Positions 33,961-42,693 of a stretch of DNA of 64,000 bases are shown here, one piece after another. The position numbers and the translations under genes are program-made. The stretch spans positions 123,644 to 187,643 of the forward strand of contig NZ_KB912902.1 of assembly GCF_000383875.1 (NCBI RefSeq). The letters run 5' to 3'. Position 1 is the first letter of the stretch, and each line of letters starts with the position of its first letter. The notes beneath the pieces were generated by a model. It worked only from the letters and a program-made list of their open reading frames with translations, was not told the DNA's origin and made no database searches. Source of the stretch: Caldibacillus debilis DSM 16016. GTDB taxonomy: Bacteria > Bacillota > Bacilli > Bacillales > Caldibacillaceae.

Positions 33961-34041
33961 GGCAGTACTCCATGTTGACATTTTTCCTCGGAAGGTATGG
34001 GTCGTTTTCGGGGCAATACTCCATGTTGACAACTTTCCGCG
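33961..34041 (+). repeat. 30-bp direct repeat pair related to the 21-bp array
   Basis: 33961-33990 and 34012-34041 share GGCARTACTCCATGTTGACA and then TTTCC, 51 bp apart. CATGTTGACA is a shortened form of the array core, so the pair probably belongs to the same element. Confidence 0.7.
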
Positions 34042-34118
34042 CATCACCGCTGCCGGGCGGTCGCCCTGGTCTTTTGGCAAAACCAATATTTGCAATTTTC
34101 CGCTCTTCAGCCGAGCGG

Positions 34119-34144
34119 CAAAAAATCCGCCGTTCCGGCGGATT
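34119..34144 (-). terminator. Terminator downstream of the ammonium transporter gene
   Basis: AATCCGCC/GGCGGATT stem (34124-34131 and 34137-34144), followed by TTTTTG on the minus strand, about 210 bp past the amtB stop. A larger inverted repeat, CCCGGAGGTCCG/CGGACCTCCGGG (34187-34198 and 34247-34258), lies between. Confidence 0.65.
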
Positions 34145-34352
34145 CAGCTGCCCTCCGCCCGATTTTATTCAATCGTCGGAAGGCATCCCGGAGGTCCGGC
34201 CCACTGCGCGGCGAAGGAGGCCGTTCGGCGCCCGACGAGGATTCATCGGACCTCCGGGGTTAAGCGTAAAACCCATTCCGGCCGTCGTTCAAAACGGTTC
34301 GTTCCAGTTGTCCGGAGCGCCGCTGCCTCAGGAAAACCATTTTTGCCGTCAT

Positions 34353-35618
34353 TTAGACAGCCTGTATTTTCGACTTTTCGCCGCTGAGCTGTTCCGGGTA
34401 GCCGTAGGTGCCGTGTTCGCTCAAGTCCAGTCCCATGATTTCTTCTTCTTCGGAGACGCGGAGTCCGCCGAGCAGTTTCTTTGTTATGACCAGTATGATG
34501 AAGGATGCGATGAACGCATAGAGCCCGCACGAGACGATCCCGAGGGCTTGCACGCCCAACTGGGTGAGGCCTCCGCCGTAAAACAGACCCGGCAAACCGA
34601 CCGAAGCAAGGTCGGGAGTCGTGAAAAATCCCGTCGACAGCGTCCCCCAAACCCCCGCGGTTCCATGGACCGAGAGGGCGTAGATGGGGTCATCGATTCT
34701 TCTTCTTTCAAAAAATCTGGCGCTGTAAAAGACGAGAATGCCGGCGACAAAACCGATCAGGACCGCGGCCCACGGCTCGACAAAGGCGCAGGATGCCGTA
34801 ATCGCCACCAGGGCGGCCAGGGCGCCGTTCATGATGGTCGGAATATCGGGCTTCCCCGACACGAGCCAGGAAATGAGCGTGGCGGCCACGGCGCCGGCGG
34901 CAGCGGCAATATTCGTATTCAAAGCGACATACCCGAAAAAGGCCCCGTCAACGGAAACGGTGCTGCCCGCATTGAATCCGAACCAGCCGACCCACAGCAA
35001 AAGAACCCCCAAAGCGGTGTAAACCTGGTTATGCCCGGCAATATTGTTGGCCGACCCGTCTTGATTGTATTTTCCGATCCTCGGTTTCAACAGCATGGTC
35101 GCCGCCAAGGCTCCCATCGCTCCCGTCAAATGGACGACGGTGGATCCGGCAAAGTCCTGTTTTCCGAGTTCGCTCAGCCAGCCCCCGCCCCAAACCCAAT
35201 GGGCGATTACCGGATAGACGAACATGCTGAACAGGACCGTAAACAGGACATAAACGGAAAACCTGGCCCGTTCCGCGAATCCGCCGAGGGCGATGGTTAA
35301 TGATATGCCGGCAAAGGCCAATTGGAAGACAAAATAAACCGATTCCGAAACCGCCCCTTCCCCTTGATCCCCCGAATAAAAGAAATCCGACAAACCGACG
35401 AAGAAATTGGCATGGCCCCCGAAAATAAATCCGTAACCGACGGCCCAAAATACTAAAGAAGTCAAACCGAATGTGAAAATCGTCTTTCCGGCGATGTGTC
35501 CGGCGTTTTTCATCCGCGTCGACCCGGCTTCCAGCAGGATGAACCCGCCGATCATTAAGACCACCAAAATGGCCCCTGCCATCGTCCATAAACTGTTCAT
35601 CAAATACATTTCATCCAT
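34353..35618 (-). CDS. amtB: Ammonium transporter (Amt/MEP/Rh family)
   Basis: A 421-residue, 11-helix ammonium channel. Landmarks are the FILLEAGSTRMKNAGHIAGKT segment, the phenylalanine-gate region, AGSTVVHLTGAMGALAATMLLKPRIGKYN, LLLWVGWFGFNAGSTVSVDG, and the second pore histidine in ALSVHGTAGVWGTLSTGFF. It takes up NH4+/NH3 when nitrogen is scarce. B. subtilis amtB (nrgA) is followed by the PII gene glnK (nrgB); here no PII gene follows. The start ATG has AAGGGGAGGG eight bases before it. Two TnrA/GlnR-type boxes flank a consensus promoter upstream. It is monocistronic. Confidence 0.93.
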   Translation of the reverse strand: MDEMYLMNSLWTMAGAILVVLMIGGFILLEAGSTRMKNAGHIAGKTIFTFGLTSLVFWAVGYGFIFGGHANFFVGLSDFFYSGDQGEGAVSESVYFVFQLAFAGISLTIALGGFAERARFSVYVLFTVLFSMFVYPVIAHWVWGGGWLSELGKQDFAGSTVVHLTGAMGALAATMLLKPRIGKYNQDGSANNIAGHNQVYTALGVLLLWVGWFGFNAGSTVSVDGAFFGYVALNTNIAAAAGAVAATLISWLVSGKPDIPTIMNGALAALVAITASCAFVEPWAAVLIGFVAGILVFYSARFFERRRIDDPIYALSVHGTAGVWGTLSTGFFTTPDLASVGLPGLFYGGGLTQLGVQALGIVSCGLYAFIASFIILVITKKLLGGLRVSEEEEIMGLDLSEHGTYGYPEQLSGEKSKIQAV

Positions 35619-35663
35619 AACAACGACCCTCCCCTTGATTTCAGATATTTTATTACATGGTTA

Positions 35664-35680
35664 TGTTATATTATATTACA
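35664..35680. promoter_or_regulatory. TnrA/GlnR box downstream of the amtB promoter
   Basis: TGTTATATTATATTACA matches TGTNA-N7-TNACA at every fixed position. It is centred about +22 from the predicted start, which suits repression. Confidence 0.78.
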
Positions 35681-35700
35681 TAACCTTTTATATAACCAAA

Positions 35701-35728
35701 ATTATAACGGAAAAATAAGAACTGTCAA
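35701..35728 (-). promoter_or_regulatory. amtB promoter
   Basis: Perfect TTGACA (35723-35728) and TATAAT (35701-35706) with a 16-bp spacer on the minus strand. Transcription start near 35694. Confidence 0.85.
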
Positions 35729-35736
35729 TAAATTTA

Positions 35737-35753
35737 TGTAATATTTTTTAACA
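35737..35753. promoter_or_regulatory. TnrA/GlnR box upstream of the amtB promoter
   Basis: TGTAATATTTTTTAACA matches TGTNA-N7-TNACA fully. Its centre lies about 51 bp upstream of the predicted start, the position used by TnrA for activation of B. subtilis nrgAB. Confidence 0.82.
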
Positions 35754-36310
35754 TTAAATCCGGATTGGCAGCTTCCTCCTCATCCCTCGAAAAGTTTTGC
35801 ATCCCCGGACGGCCGCCTCCTTCCCGGAAAAGGACCGAACGCCAGGAACAAAAAGCCCGCCCGTTTTCAAAGGGACAAATTTTTCATGGCCATGGGCTGA
35901 ACGGAACATGGACTAAGGGTGTTTGAAGGAGAAGGGGATCAGGAATTTTTCCAGGAGGGTTAAAGGCGGCCTCCGTTCCCCGCCGACCGAGTCCGGTTCG
36001 GAAAACTGGAAAAATGGGGACCGGCGCGGCGAATGGAGGAAGACGGACGAGGAAACTTGAGAAGAAAAACCTGGAAAAGGCTCCGAAGAAATCTCAAAAT
36101 CTTATGGGAAAAAATCTGCCGCGAACGGGGCCGGAAACTGAAAACACGAAAGGGGATTTCCGCCTCCGGAAATCCCCTTTTCTTCTCTTTTCATTCGGGA
36201 CATGGTTTATCCGTTCATTCATCCATCCGGCGGGAACGGTTTCGCCCTTTTCCGCGGCTGCCGCCCGCCCCGGCCGAGGAAGCGCCGCCGTCCGCCGAAA
36301 AACGGGCGGC
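35754..36310. other. GC-rich gene-free region
   Basis: Between the amtB promoter and the adhE stop. Contains the hairpin at 36149-36181; otherwise nothing recognised. Confidence 0.45.
36149..36181 (-). terminator. Terminator-like hairpin downstream of adhE
   Basis: AAAGGGGATTTCCG pairs with CGGAAATCCCCTTT. On the minus strand it is followed by CGTGTTTTC (weak T-tract), on the plus strand by TCTTCTCTTTTC. It lies about 130 bp past the adhE stop. Confidence 0.55.
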
Positions 36311-38914
36311 TCAAACGCCCTTATACGCCTGCCGATAAATTTCTTCCAATTCCGAGACTAAAGGCATTTTCGGGTTCGCCGTGGTGCATTGGTCTTCGAA
36401 AGCCAACTCGGCCAGTTCGTGCACCTTCTTTTCGAAGGCATCGCGATCGATGCCGAGGGCTTCCAGGCTCATCGGAATCTCCAATTCCTTCGCCAGTCCG
36501 ATCACGGCCTGAACCAAGCTTTCCACGCCTTCCTCCGTCGTTTTCGCAGGCAGTCCGAGAATTCTGGCGATTTCCGCATACCGCTTGTCGGCGATAAAAT
36601 GTTCGTATTTTGGGAAGGCGACAAACTTGGTCGGCTTCGTCGCGTTATACCGGATGACGTGGGGCATCAGAATGGCGTTGGCCCTGCCGTGGGGGATATG
36701 GAAAGCGCCCCCGAGCTTATGGGCCAGACTGTGATTGATGCCCAAAAAGGCATTGGAAAAAGCCATGCCGGCAATGGTGGACGCGTTGTGCATTTTTTCC
36801 CGCGCCAGCTCATCTTGGCCGTTTTTATACGCCCGGGGCAAATATTCAAAGACAAGCTGAATGGCTTTGATGGCCAATCCGTCCGTATAATCGTTCGCCA
36901 TGTTGGAAACATAAGCTTCGATGGCGTGGGTCAACACATCCATTCCCGTATCTGCAGTGACGGATTTCGGAACGGTCATCACGTACGCCGGGTCAATGAT
37001 GGCCACATCCGGCGTCAATTCATAGTCCGCCAGCGGATATTTGATGTCCAGCTTTTTGTCCGTGATCACGGCAAAGGACGTCACTTCGGACCCGGAACCG
37101 GAAGTCGTCGGGATGGCCACCAGTTTGGCCTTTCGCCCCAGTTTCGGAAATTTGAACACCCTTTTGCGGATGTCCAAAAATTTTTGCTTCAATCCGTTAA
37201 ACTCGGTTTCTGGATGTTCATAAAACAGCCACATCGCTTTTGCCGCGTCCAACGGCGATCCCCCGCCGAGGGCGATAATGACGTCCGGCTGAAAATGGAA
37301 CATCATTTCCACGCCTTTCATGACCGTATCCACGGAGGGATCCGGCTCCACTTCGGAAAAAATCTCACAGTGGACGTAATCCGGCCTTTTTCTTAAATAA
37401 TACAATACCCGGTCCACATAGCCGTGTTGTATCATCCCCTGATCGGTGACGATAAACGCCCGGGAGATCTCCGGCATTTTCGACAAATATTGGGTGGCGT
37501 CCTTTTCGAAATAAATTTTCGGCGGAACTTTGAACCACTGCATATTCACCCGCCTTCTCGCCACCGTTTTCTTGTTGATCAAATGCACGGCCCCGACGTT
37601 GGTGGATACCGAGTTTCCGCCGAAGGTGCCGCATCCGAGGGTCAATGACGGAATATAGGCGTTGTAAATATCCCCGATCGCTCCCTGGGAAGAGGGCTGA
37701 TTGACGATGACCCGGCACGCCTTCACCCGTTTCCCGAACTCCCGGATGACCGCTTCATCGTTGGAATGGATGACTGCGCTGTGTCCCAAACCGCCGAATT
37801 CCAACATTTGTTCCGCCCGTTCAAATCCCTCTTCGGTGCTGTTCACTTTATAACAAGCCAAAACGGGGCTCAATTTTTCCCGGGAAAGGGGTTCTTCCGG
37901 TCCCACCTTTTCCAGCTCGGCAATCAGGATTTTTGTATCTTCGGGCACCTGGATTCCCGCCATATCGGCGATAACTTTTGCTGGCATGCCAACAATGGCG
38001 CTGTTGATCGTGCAAGAATTTTCATCGATGACGATTTTTTCGAGTTTTTTCTTTTCTTCCTTCGTCACGAAATAGCAGCCGTTCTGTTTCAATTCGTTTT
38101 TCGTTTTCTCGTAAATTTCTTTGTCGATGATAACCGCTTGTTCCGATGCGCAAATCATGCCGTTGTCAAAGGTTTTGGAAAGGATCAGATCGTTCACCGC
38201 CCGTTTGATGTCGGCGGTTTTTTCAATGTAACACGGCACATTTCCGGGGCCGACCCCTAACGCCGGTTTTCCGGAGCTGTAAGCCGCTTTAACCATGCCC
38301 GCTCCCCCGGTGGCAAGGATCAAGGAGATGCCCGGATGCTTCATTAAATAACGGGTGGCTTCCACGGCGGGATGTTCGATCCACAGGATGCAATGTTCGG
38401 GGGCCCCGGCTTTCACCGCCGCTTCCAGCATGACTCTGGCCGCTTCCTTGCTCGACTGCTGGGCGGACGGATGGAAAGCAAAAATGATCGGGTTTCTCGT
38501 CTTCATGGCGATCAGCGCCTTGAACATCGTCGTCGATGTCGGGTTGGTGACCGGGGTTATGCCGGCGATGACGCCCACCGGTTCGGCGATTTCCATGATG
38601 CCTTCATGAACATTTTCCTTGATGATGCCGACGGTTTTGTCATATTTGATGTGGTGATAAATATATTCGGTGGCGAACAAATTTTTGATCACCTTATCTT
38701 CGTAAACTCCCCGCTTCGTTTCCTCATAGGCCAGCTTGGCCAGCCGCATATGCTCCTTCTGCCCGGCAAGGGCCATTTCTTTCACGATGCGGTCAACCGC
38801 TTCCTGATCCAGCAGGAAAAATTGGTTCAATGCCTCTTGTCCCTTTTTAACCAACGCATCGATTTCTTGGTAATGATCGGTTTTTTTCTGAACTTCCTTT
38901 TCAACGATGGCCAA
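36311..38914 (-). CDS. adhE: Bifunctional acetaldehyde-CoA / alcohol dehydrogenase
   Basis: An 867-residue AdhE. The N-terminal aldehyde dehydrogenase half (about 1-440) has GVIAGITPVTNPTSTT, TGGAGMVKAAYSSGKPALGVG and the catalytic Cys in DNGMICASEQAV. The C-terminal iron-dependent alcohol dehydrogenase half (about 455-867) has GGGSPLDAAKAMW, TGMDVLTHAIEAYVS and the metal ligands around NHSLAHKLGGAFHIPHG and ILMPHVIRYN. It converts acetyl-CoA to ethanol with two NADH and forms spirosomes. The start is the TTG (MAIVEKEV) eight bases after AGGAGGG; the in-frame TTG ten codons earlier lies before that site. Expression is probably tied to anaerobic redox state, but no clear Rex operator was found. 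Confidence 0.95.
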   Translation of the reverse strand: MAIVEKEVQKKTDHYQEIDALVKKGQEALNQFFLLDQEAVDRIVKEMALAGQKEHMRLAKLAYEETKRGVYEDKVIKNLFATEYIYHHIKYDKTVGIIKENVHEGIMEIAEPVGVIAGITPVTNPTSTTMFKALIAMKTRNPIIFAFHPSAQQSSKEAARVMLEAAVKAGAPEHCILWIEHPAVEATRYLMKHPGISLILATGGAGMVKAAYSSGKPALGVGPGNVPCYIEKTADIKRAVNDLILSKTFDNGMICASEQAVIIDKEIYEKTKNELKQNGCYFVTKEEKKKLEKIVIDENSCTINSAIVGMPAKVIADMAGIQVPEDTKILIAELEKVGPEEPLSREKLSPVLACYKVNSTEEGFERAEQMLEFGGLGHSAVIHSNDEAVIREFGKRVKACRVIVNQPSSQGAIGDIYNAYIPSLTLGCGTFGGNSVSTNVGAVHLINKKTVARRRVNMQWFKVPPKIYFEKDATQYLSKMPEISRAFIVTDQGMIQHGYVDRVLYYLRKRPDYVHCEIFSEVEPDPSVDTVMKGVEMMFHFQPDVIIALGGGSPLDAAKAMWLFYEHPETEFNGLKQKFLDIRKRVFKFPKLGRKAKLVAIPTTSGSGSEVTSFAVITDKKLDIKYPLADYELTPDVAIIDPAYVMTVPKSVTADTGMDVLTHAIEAYVSNMANDYTDGLAIKAIQLVFEYLPRAYKNGQDELAREKMHNASTIAGMAFSNAFLGINHSLAHKLGGAFHIPHGRANAILMPHVIRYNATKPTKFVAFPKYEHFIADKRYAEIARILGLPAKTTEEGVESLVQAVIGLAKELEIPMSLEALGIDRDAFEKKVHELAELAFEDQCTTANPKMPLVSELEEIYRQAYKGV

Positions 38915-38938
38915 GGACGATTCCCTCCTATTCTTGTT

Positions 38939-38974
38939 GGTCAATTTTTGTCCCTTATGGTCATTTTTAGTCCC
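38939..38974 (+). repeat. 16-bp direct repeat in the adhE leader
   Basis: GGTCAATTTTTGTCCC (38939-38954) and GGTCATTTTTAGTCCC (38959-38974), 20 bp apart, lie just upstream of the adhE ribosome binding site and downstream of a TATAAT-like -10. They may be operator half-sites on one face of the helix. Confidence 0.6.
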
Positions 38975-39412
38975 GCATGGGTAAAAATAAAAACTTCTTA
39001 CACTCCTATTATATATGGGAAAGGGATCAAAGATCGGAAAAGATATGACGAATTAGTGAAATAATTCTCAATCCGACGGGAATGCACCCGGTTCTTGCAG
39101 AAAGATTGGCCATAAACGATAAATCAGCCCCCCGCGCCCCCTTCCGGAACATCCCGGACGTTTCCGGCGGGCAAACGGATAGGCCCATTCGGAAGGCGCA
39201 AACGGATATTCCCAAAAGCCGAAAAACCGTTTCCTATACCGGCCGAAAAACTGAATCCTGGGATTTTCCGGCGCAAAAAACATCCGTGTCCCGGTGAACG
39301 GCGGTTTCCGGGATCAGGGAAGGGGCGTCATCCTCCCATGTAACGGATGGCAGCGCTTTCGCGACAAGAAGGGGATCAGGAAGAGATGTCATGCCCCTCC
39401 CCCTGCTATCCG
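38975..39412. other. Gene-free region upstream of adhE
   Basis: Contains a TATATAAT segment near 39010-39020 that may be the adhE -10; the -35 is poor. The right part is GC-rich without genes. Confidence 0.4.
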
Positions 39413-39458
39413 AATCAAAAGGGCCGCCCGTTTGCCTATACAGGCTTACGGGCAGCCC
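39413..39458 (-). terminator. Terminator of the RND transporter gene
   Basis: GGGCTGCCCGTAAGCC and GGCAAACGGGCGGCCC pair on the minus strand and are followed by TTTTG, 63 bp past the stop. Confidence 0.6.
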
Positions 39459-39520
39459 CGAAAGCGGATGGCCGTTTTTCGGTTCCTGCCTCCTTTCGCG
39501 AAAGGAAAGGGGCAAGGTCA

Positions 39521-42500
39521 TCAGTTTTCCTGGATTTCTTTCCGGTTTTTCCGAAGGAGTTTCGAAAGGACTTCATAAACGATCGGGACAATGAGCAGCG
39601 ACAACAAGGTGGAGCTGGTTAAACCGCCCATCACGGTAATCCCCAAACCTTTGGAAATGAAGCCGCTGCTTTCTTCGCCGAACAACAGCGGGATGAGGGC
39701 GCCGACCGTCGCGATGGCCGTCATCAGGATCGGGCGCAAACGGGTTGCGCCGGCTTCCAGAATCGCCTCCCGCATCGGCATTCCCGCCCGCTCCATGTGG
39801 ATGATCCGGTCGACCAGCACGATGGCGTTGGTGACGACGATCCCGATCAGCATCAAGAGACCCATCATCACGGAAACGGAAATCGTCTCTCCGGCGATCC
39901 AAAGCCCGAAGAAGGAACCGATGACCGCGAAGGGCAGGGAGAACAAGATGACAAAAGGTGCCAATCCTTCGCCGAAGGTGACGACGAGGATGAAATAGAC
40001 GATGGCTACCGCCGCGGCCATGGCGACGCCTAATTTCGTAAAGGTTTCTTTAATGTCGGAGGTGACCCCCGTTTCGCCCAATTCCACCCCTTTGGGGAGT
40101 TTCAGCTCATCGATTTTTTCATTGACTTCTTTGGATGCCCGCGAGACATCATCGCCGATGATGGTCCCGGTGACGGTGGCATAGTATTGCCCCTTGCTCC
40201 GGTCAAATTTGTTCGGCACCTGGCCCTTTTCCACTTTCACCAGATCGGAAAGTTTTACGGAGGCGCCTGTGGGCGTTTGAACTTGCTGGGCCAACAGATC
40301 GTCGATCGTTTCCGGTGTCTTTTTGTCCTTTTTGATTACGACTTCAAGATCCTTTCCGTCCTTTTGAACGGTCGTCAGCACTTCCTCTTGCATGTTCGGG
40401 TTCAACATCGCGGCGATTTGGCCCGTCGTTAAACCGTAAGGCAAGAGGGTCTTTTGGTCCACTTTCAACGTAAACTCATCATAGTTTTCTTCCAGCGAGG
40501 TAGACACATCTTTCAGCCTGTCGCTTTCGGCCATGATCTTTTCGATCTCGTCCACCGTTTCCTTTAATTTGTCCAAATCCTCGCTGTAAACGGTGTAGCT
40601 GAGCTCGTTATTGGCAAAGGCGGTCGCCGAAAAGTCCTGGCTTTTCCATGTACCCGAATGGCCGGTCTTTTTCAATTCCTCTTCAATTTTTGCTTTGACA
40701 TCGAGGAAATCTTTCGTATCCGGATCAAAAATGACGTACATCAAGGCGCCTTTCGATCCCGTTCCGAAGGCCGCGGACATGACATCGGCTTCATGGTTGA
40801 TCGAAATTTGCACCGTCTCGACGTCGTCCCGGGCCAGCATCTTTTCTTCCATTTCCTTCACATTTTGGAGCGTCGTCTCCGGCAATTCCCCCGCCTTGGG
40901 CGTGTACGTCAGGTACATCACCTTTTCCTGCTCATTGCCGAGGAAGCTGACGCCGATCAGCGGCGTCAACATCAAGCTGCCGACCAAAAGGACGATGGCG
41001 ATCAAGGAAGTGACGGCTTTATGGTTTAATGCCCAGTTCAGCACTTTTTTGTAAGAAACGGCCAATTTCCCTAATTCCTTATGGGGGATCTCCGTTTTTT
41101 CACTGTACAGCTTTTTCTTAAACAATGTATGTGAAAAAGCGGGGACGATGGTTATGGCAACCAGGAGCGACGCGCCCAGGGAAAAGGCGATCGTCAGCGC
41201 GAAGGGCATAAACAGTTCTTCCACCATCCCGCCGACAAAGGCCAGCGGCGCGAAAACGGCGACGGTTACCAAGGTGGAAGCCAAAATGGGCTGGAACATC
41301 TCGATGGTGGCCGAACGGATGAGCGCCCGTCCCGTTAATTTTTCCTCTTTCAAATGGAGCCTGCGGTAAATATTTTCCACGACGACGATGGAGTCGTCGA
41401 TCACCCGGCCGATGGCGACGGTAATCGCCCCCAAAGTCATCAGGTTCAAGGTGATGCCGAGCCAATGCAGAAGCAAAAGGGCCAGCAGGATGGAAACGGG
41501 AATGGAAATGATGGTAATCAACGTCGATTTGAAGTCCCGCAGGAACAACAGGATGACCAATACGGCGATGAGCCCGCCGAACAGGGCTTTTCCGACCATC
41601 GTTTTCACGGAATCGACAATCGGCTGCCCTTGGTCAAGGGTCGTCTCGACGGTCAAGCCGTCGATCTTTTCTTCGAGATCCGCCATCAGTTTTTTCACTT
41701 CATTCACGACTGTTACCGTATTCGCATCCTGTGCCTTGACGATCTGGATCGCGATCGCTTCTTTGCCGTTCGTCCGCGACACGGATTCCACCTTTCCGAC
41801 GATTTCCACGGAGGCGATATCGCCCAGGCGGACGAAAGGCTGGGGTTGGTTCGGACCGGGTTTTACCGGGATGAGCATGTTTTTCAATTCGTCGACGGTC
41901 GTAAATTTGCCGTCCACCCGGACCGCCTGCTCCGCATCTTTGAATTCGAACAGGCCAAGGGATACATCCAGATCATTGGCCTTGATCAGATTTTTGACGT
42001 CCTCCTCCTTGAGGCCAAGGGAGGCCAACTTTTGCCCGTCGAACTTCAGTTCCGCTTCTTCGATTTGCTGCCCCGTCACCGTGACGGAAGCGACCCCTTC
42101 GATTTTCTCGATCCGCGGGACAAGGATGTCTTCCACCGTCGACGTCAGCTCGGCGATGTCTTCTTTCGAGCTGCTGACGCTGAAAGCGAGGACGGGCATC
42201 ATGTTCATGCTGATTCCGGAAATCTTCGGTTCCATCGCCTCATCCGGCAGCGTGACGTCATCGATGGCGTTTTGCAGCTCCCGCCTTGCGTCGGCCATGT
42301 TTTGTTCATAATCGTATTCCACTTGGATGCTGGACAAACCGGCATAGGAAGTAGAATAAACGGCCTTGACGCCCTCCAGGTTTTCCACTGTCTTTTCGAT
42401 GGGGATCGAGACCTTATCCATCACCTCTTCCGCCGTTGCGCCGGGATAGGCGGTCATGACCATCAAATAGGGGATGGAAATGTCCGGGATCGTTTCCATC

Positions 42501-42601
42501 TTCATTCTGGTGCTGGAATAGATGCCTGAGGCGGCGACAATTAAGGTCAAAAGCCATACCGCGAATTTGTTTCTCAGCACGAAGTTGATGATCGATTTCA
42601 A
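39521..42601 (-). CDS. swrC: RND-family efflux transporter (SwrC/AcrB type)
   Basis: A 1026-residue RND pump of the HAE1 type. Helix 1 is NKFAVWLLTLIVAASGIYSS, followed by the ETIPDISIPYLMVMTAYPGATAEEV porter start. Two porter domains and twelve helices follow, including the proton-relay acids in LMTLGAITVAIGRVIDDSIVVVENI (helix 4) and a second set near ISVSVMMGLLMLIGIVVTNAIVLVDRI. B. subtilis SwrC (YerP) exports surfactin and confers resistance to it and to antibiotics; the divergent TetR gene corresponds to yerO. The start is a TTG (MKSIINFVLRN) behind GGAAGGG; the longer frame would read into the regulator's promoter. Confidence 0.9.
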   Translation of the reverse strand: MKSIINFVLRNKFAVWLLTLIVAASGIYSSTRMKMETIPDISIPYLMVMTAYPGATAEEVMDKVSIPIEKTVENLEGVKAVYSTSYAGLSSIQVEYDYEQNMADARRELQNAIDDVTLPDEAMEPKISGISMNMMPVLAFSVSSSKEDIAELTSTVEDILVPRIEKIEGVASVTVTGQQIEEAELKFDGQKLASLGLKEEDVKNLIKANDLDVSLGLFEFKDAEQAVRVDGKFTTVDELKNMLIPVKPGPNQPQPFVRLGDIASVEIVGKVESVSRTNGKEAIAIQIVKAQDANTVTVVNEVKKLMADLEEKIDGLTVETTLDQGQPIVDSVKTMVGKALFGGLIAVLVILLFLRDFKSTLITIISIPVSILLALLLLHWLGITLNLMTLGAITVAIGRVIDDSIVVVENIYRRLHLKEEKLTGRALIRSATIEMFQPILASTLVTVAVFAPLAFVGGMVEELFMPFALTIAFSLGASLLVAITIVPAFSHTLFKKKLYSEKTEIPHKELGKLAVSYKKVLNWALNHKAVTSLIAIVLLVGSLMLTPLIGVSFLGNEQEKVMYLTYTPKAGELPETTLQNVKEMEEKMLARDDVETVQISINHEADVMSAAFGTGSKGALMYVIFDPDTKDFLDVKAKIEEELKKTGHSGTWKSQDFSATAFANNELSYTVYSEDLDKLKETVDEIEKIMAESDRLKDVSTSLEENYDEFTLKVDQKTLLPYGLTTGQIAAMLNPNMQEEVLTTVQKDGKDLEVVIKKDKKTPETIDDLLAQQVQTPTGASVKLSDLVKVEKGQVPNKFDRSKGQYYATVTGTIIGDDVSRASKEVNEKIDELKLPKGVELGETGVTSDIKETFTKLGVAMAAAVAIVYFILVVTFGEGLAPFVILFSLPFAVIGSFFGLWIAGETISVSVMMGLLMLIGIVVTNAIVLVDRIIHMERAGMPMREAILEAGATRLRPILMTAIATVGALIPLLFGEESSGFISKGLGITVMGGLTSSTLLSLLIVPIVYEVLSKLLRKNRKEIQEN

Positions 42602-42617
42602 TGTATCCCTTCCTTTC

Positions 42618-42646
42618 TTGACGAGGCTAATAACATTACCTATAAT
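42618..42646 (+). promoter_or_regulatory. Promoter of the TetR regulator gene
   Basis: TTGACG (42618-42623), 17 bp, TATAAT (42641-42646). Confidence 0.82.
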
Positions 42647-42670
42647 AATGACTGATTGGTCAGTTGTCAA
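42642..42670 (-). promoter_or_regulatory. Promoter of the RND gene, overlapping the regulator promoter
   Basis: On the minus strand TTGACA (42665-42670), 17 bp, TATTAT (42642-42647). The -10 regions of the two divergent promoters overlap. Confidence 0.82.
42649..42669. promoter_or_regulatory. Likely TetR operator between the two promoters
   Basis: ACTGA-TTGG-TCAGT (42651-42664), with outer TGAC/GTCA arms, fills the spacer of the RND promoter and sits at the start site of the regulator promoter. Repressor binding would silence both. Confidence 0.7.
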
Positions 42671-42693
42671 CAAAAAAAGGCGGTGGTTGGCCA

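Noticed and set aside
36389-37396. 335-codon plus-strand frame inside adhE
   Set aside because: Antisense shadow of AdhE, whose catalytic motifs are all on the minus strand.
38975-39060. Rex operator upstream of adhE
   Set aside because: No TTGTGA-N6-TCACAA-like palindrome is present; only an isolated TTTCAC half.
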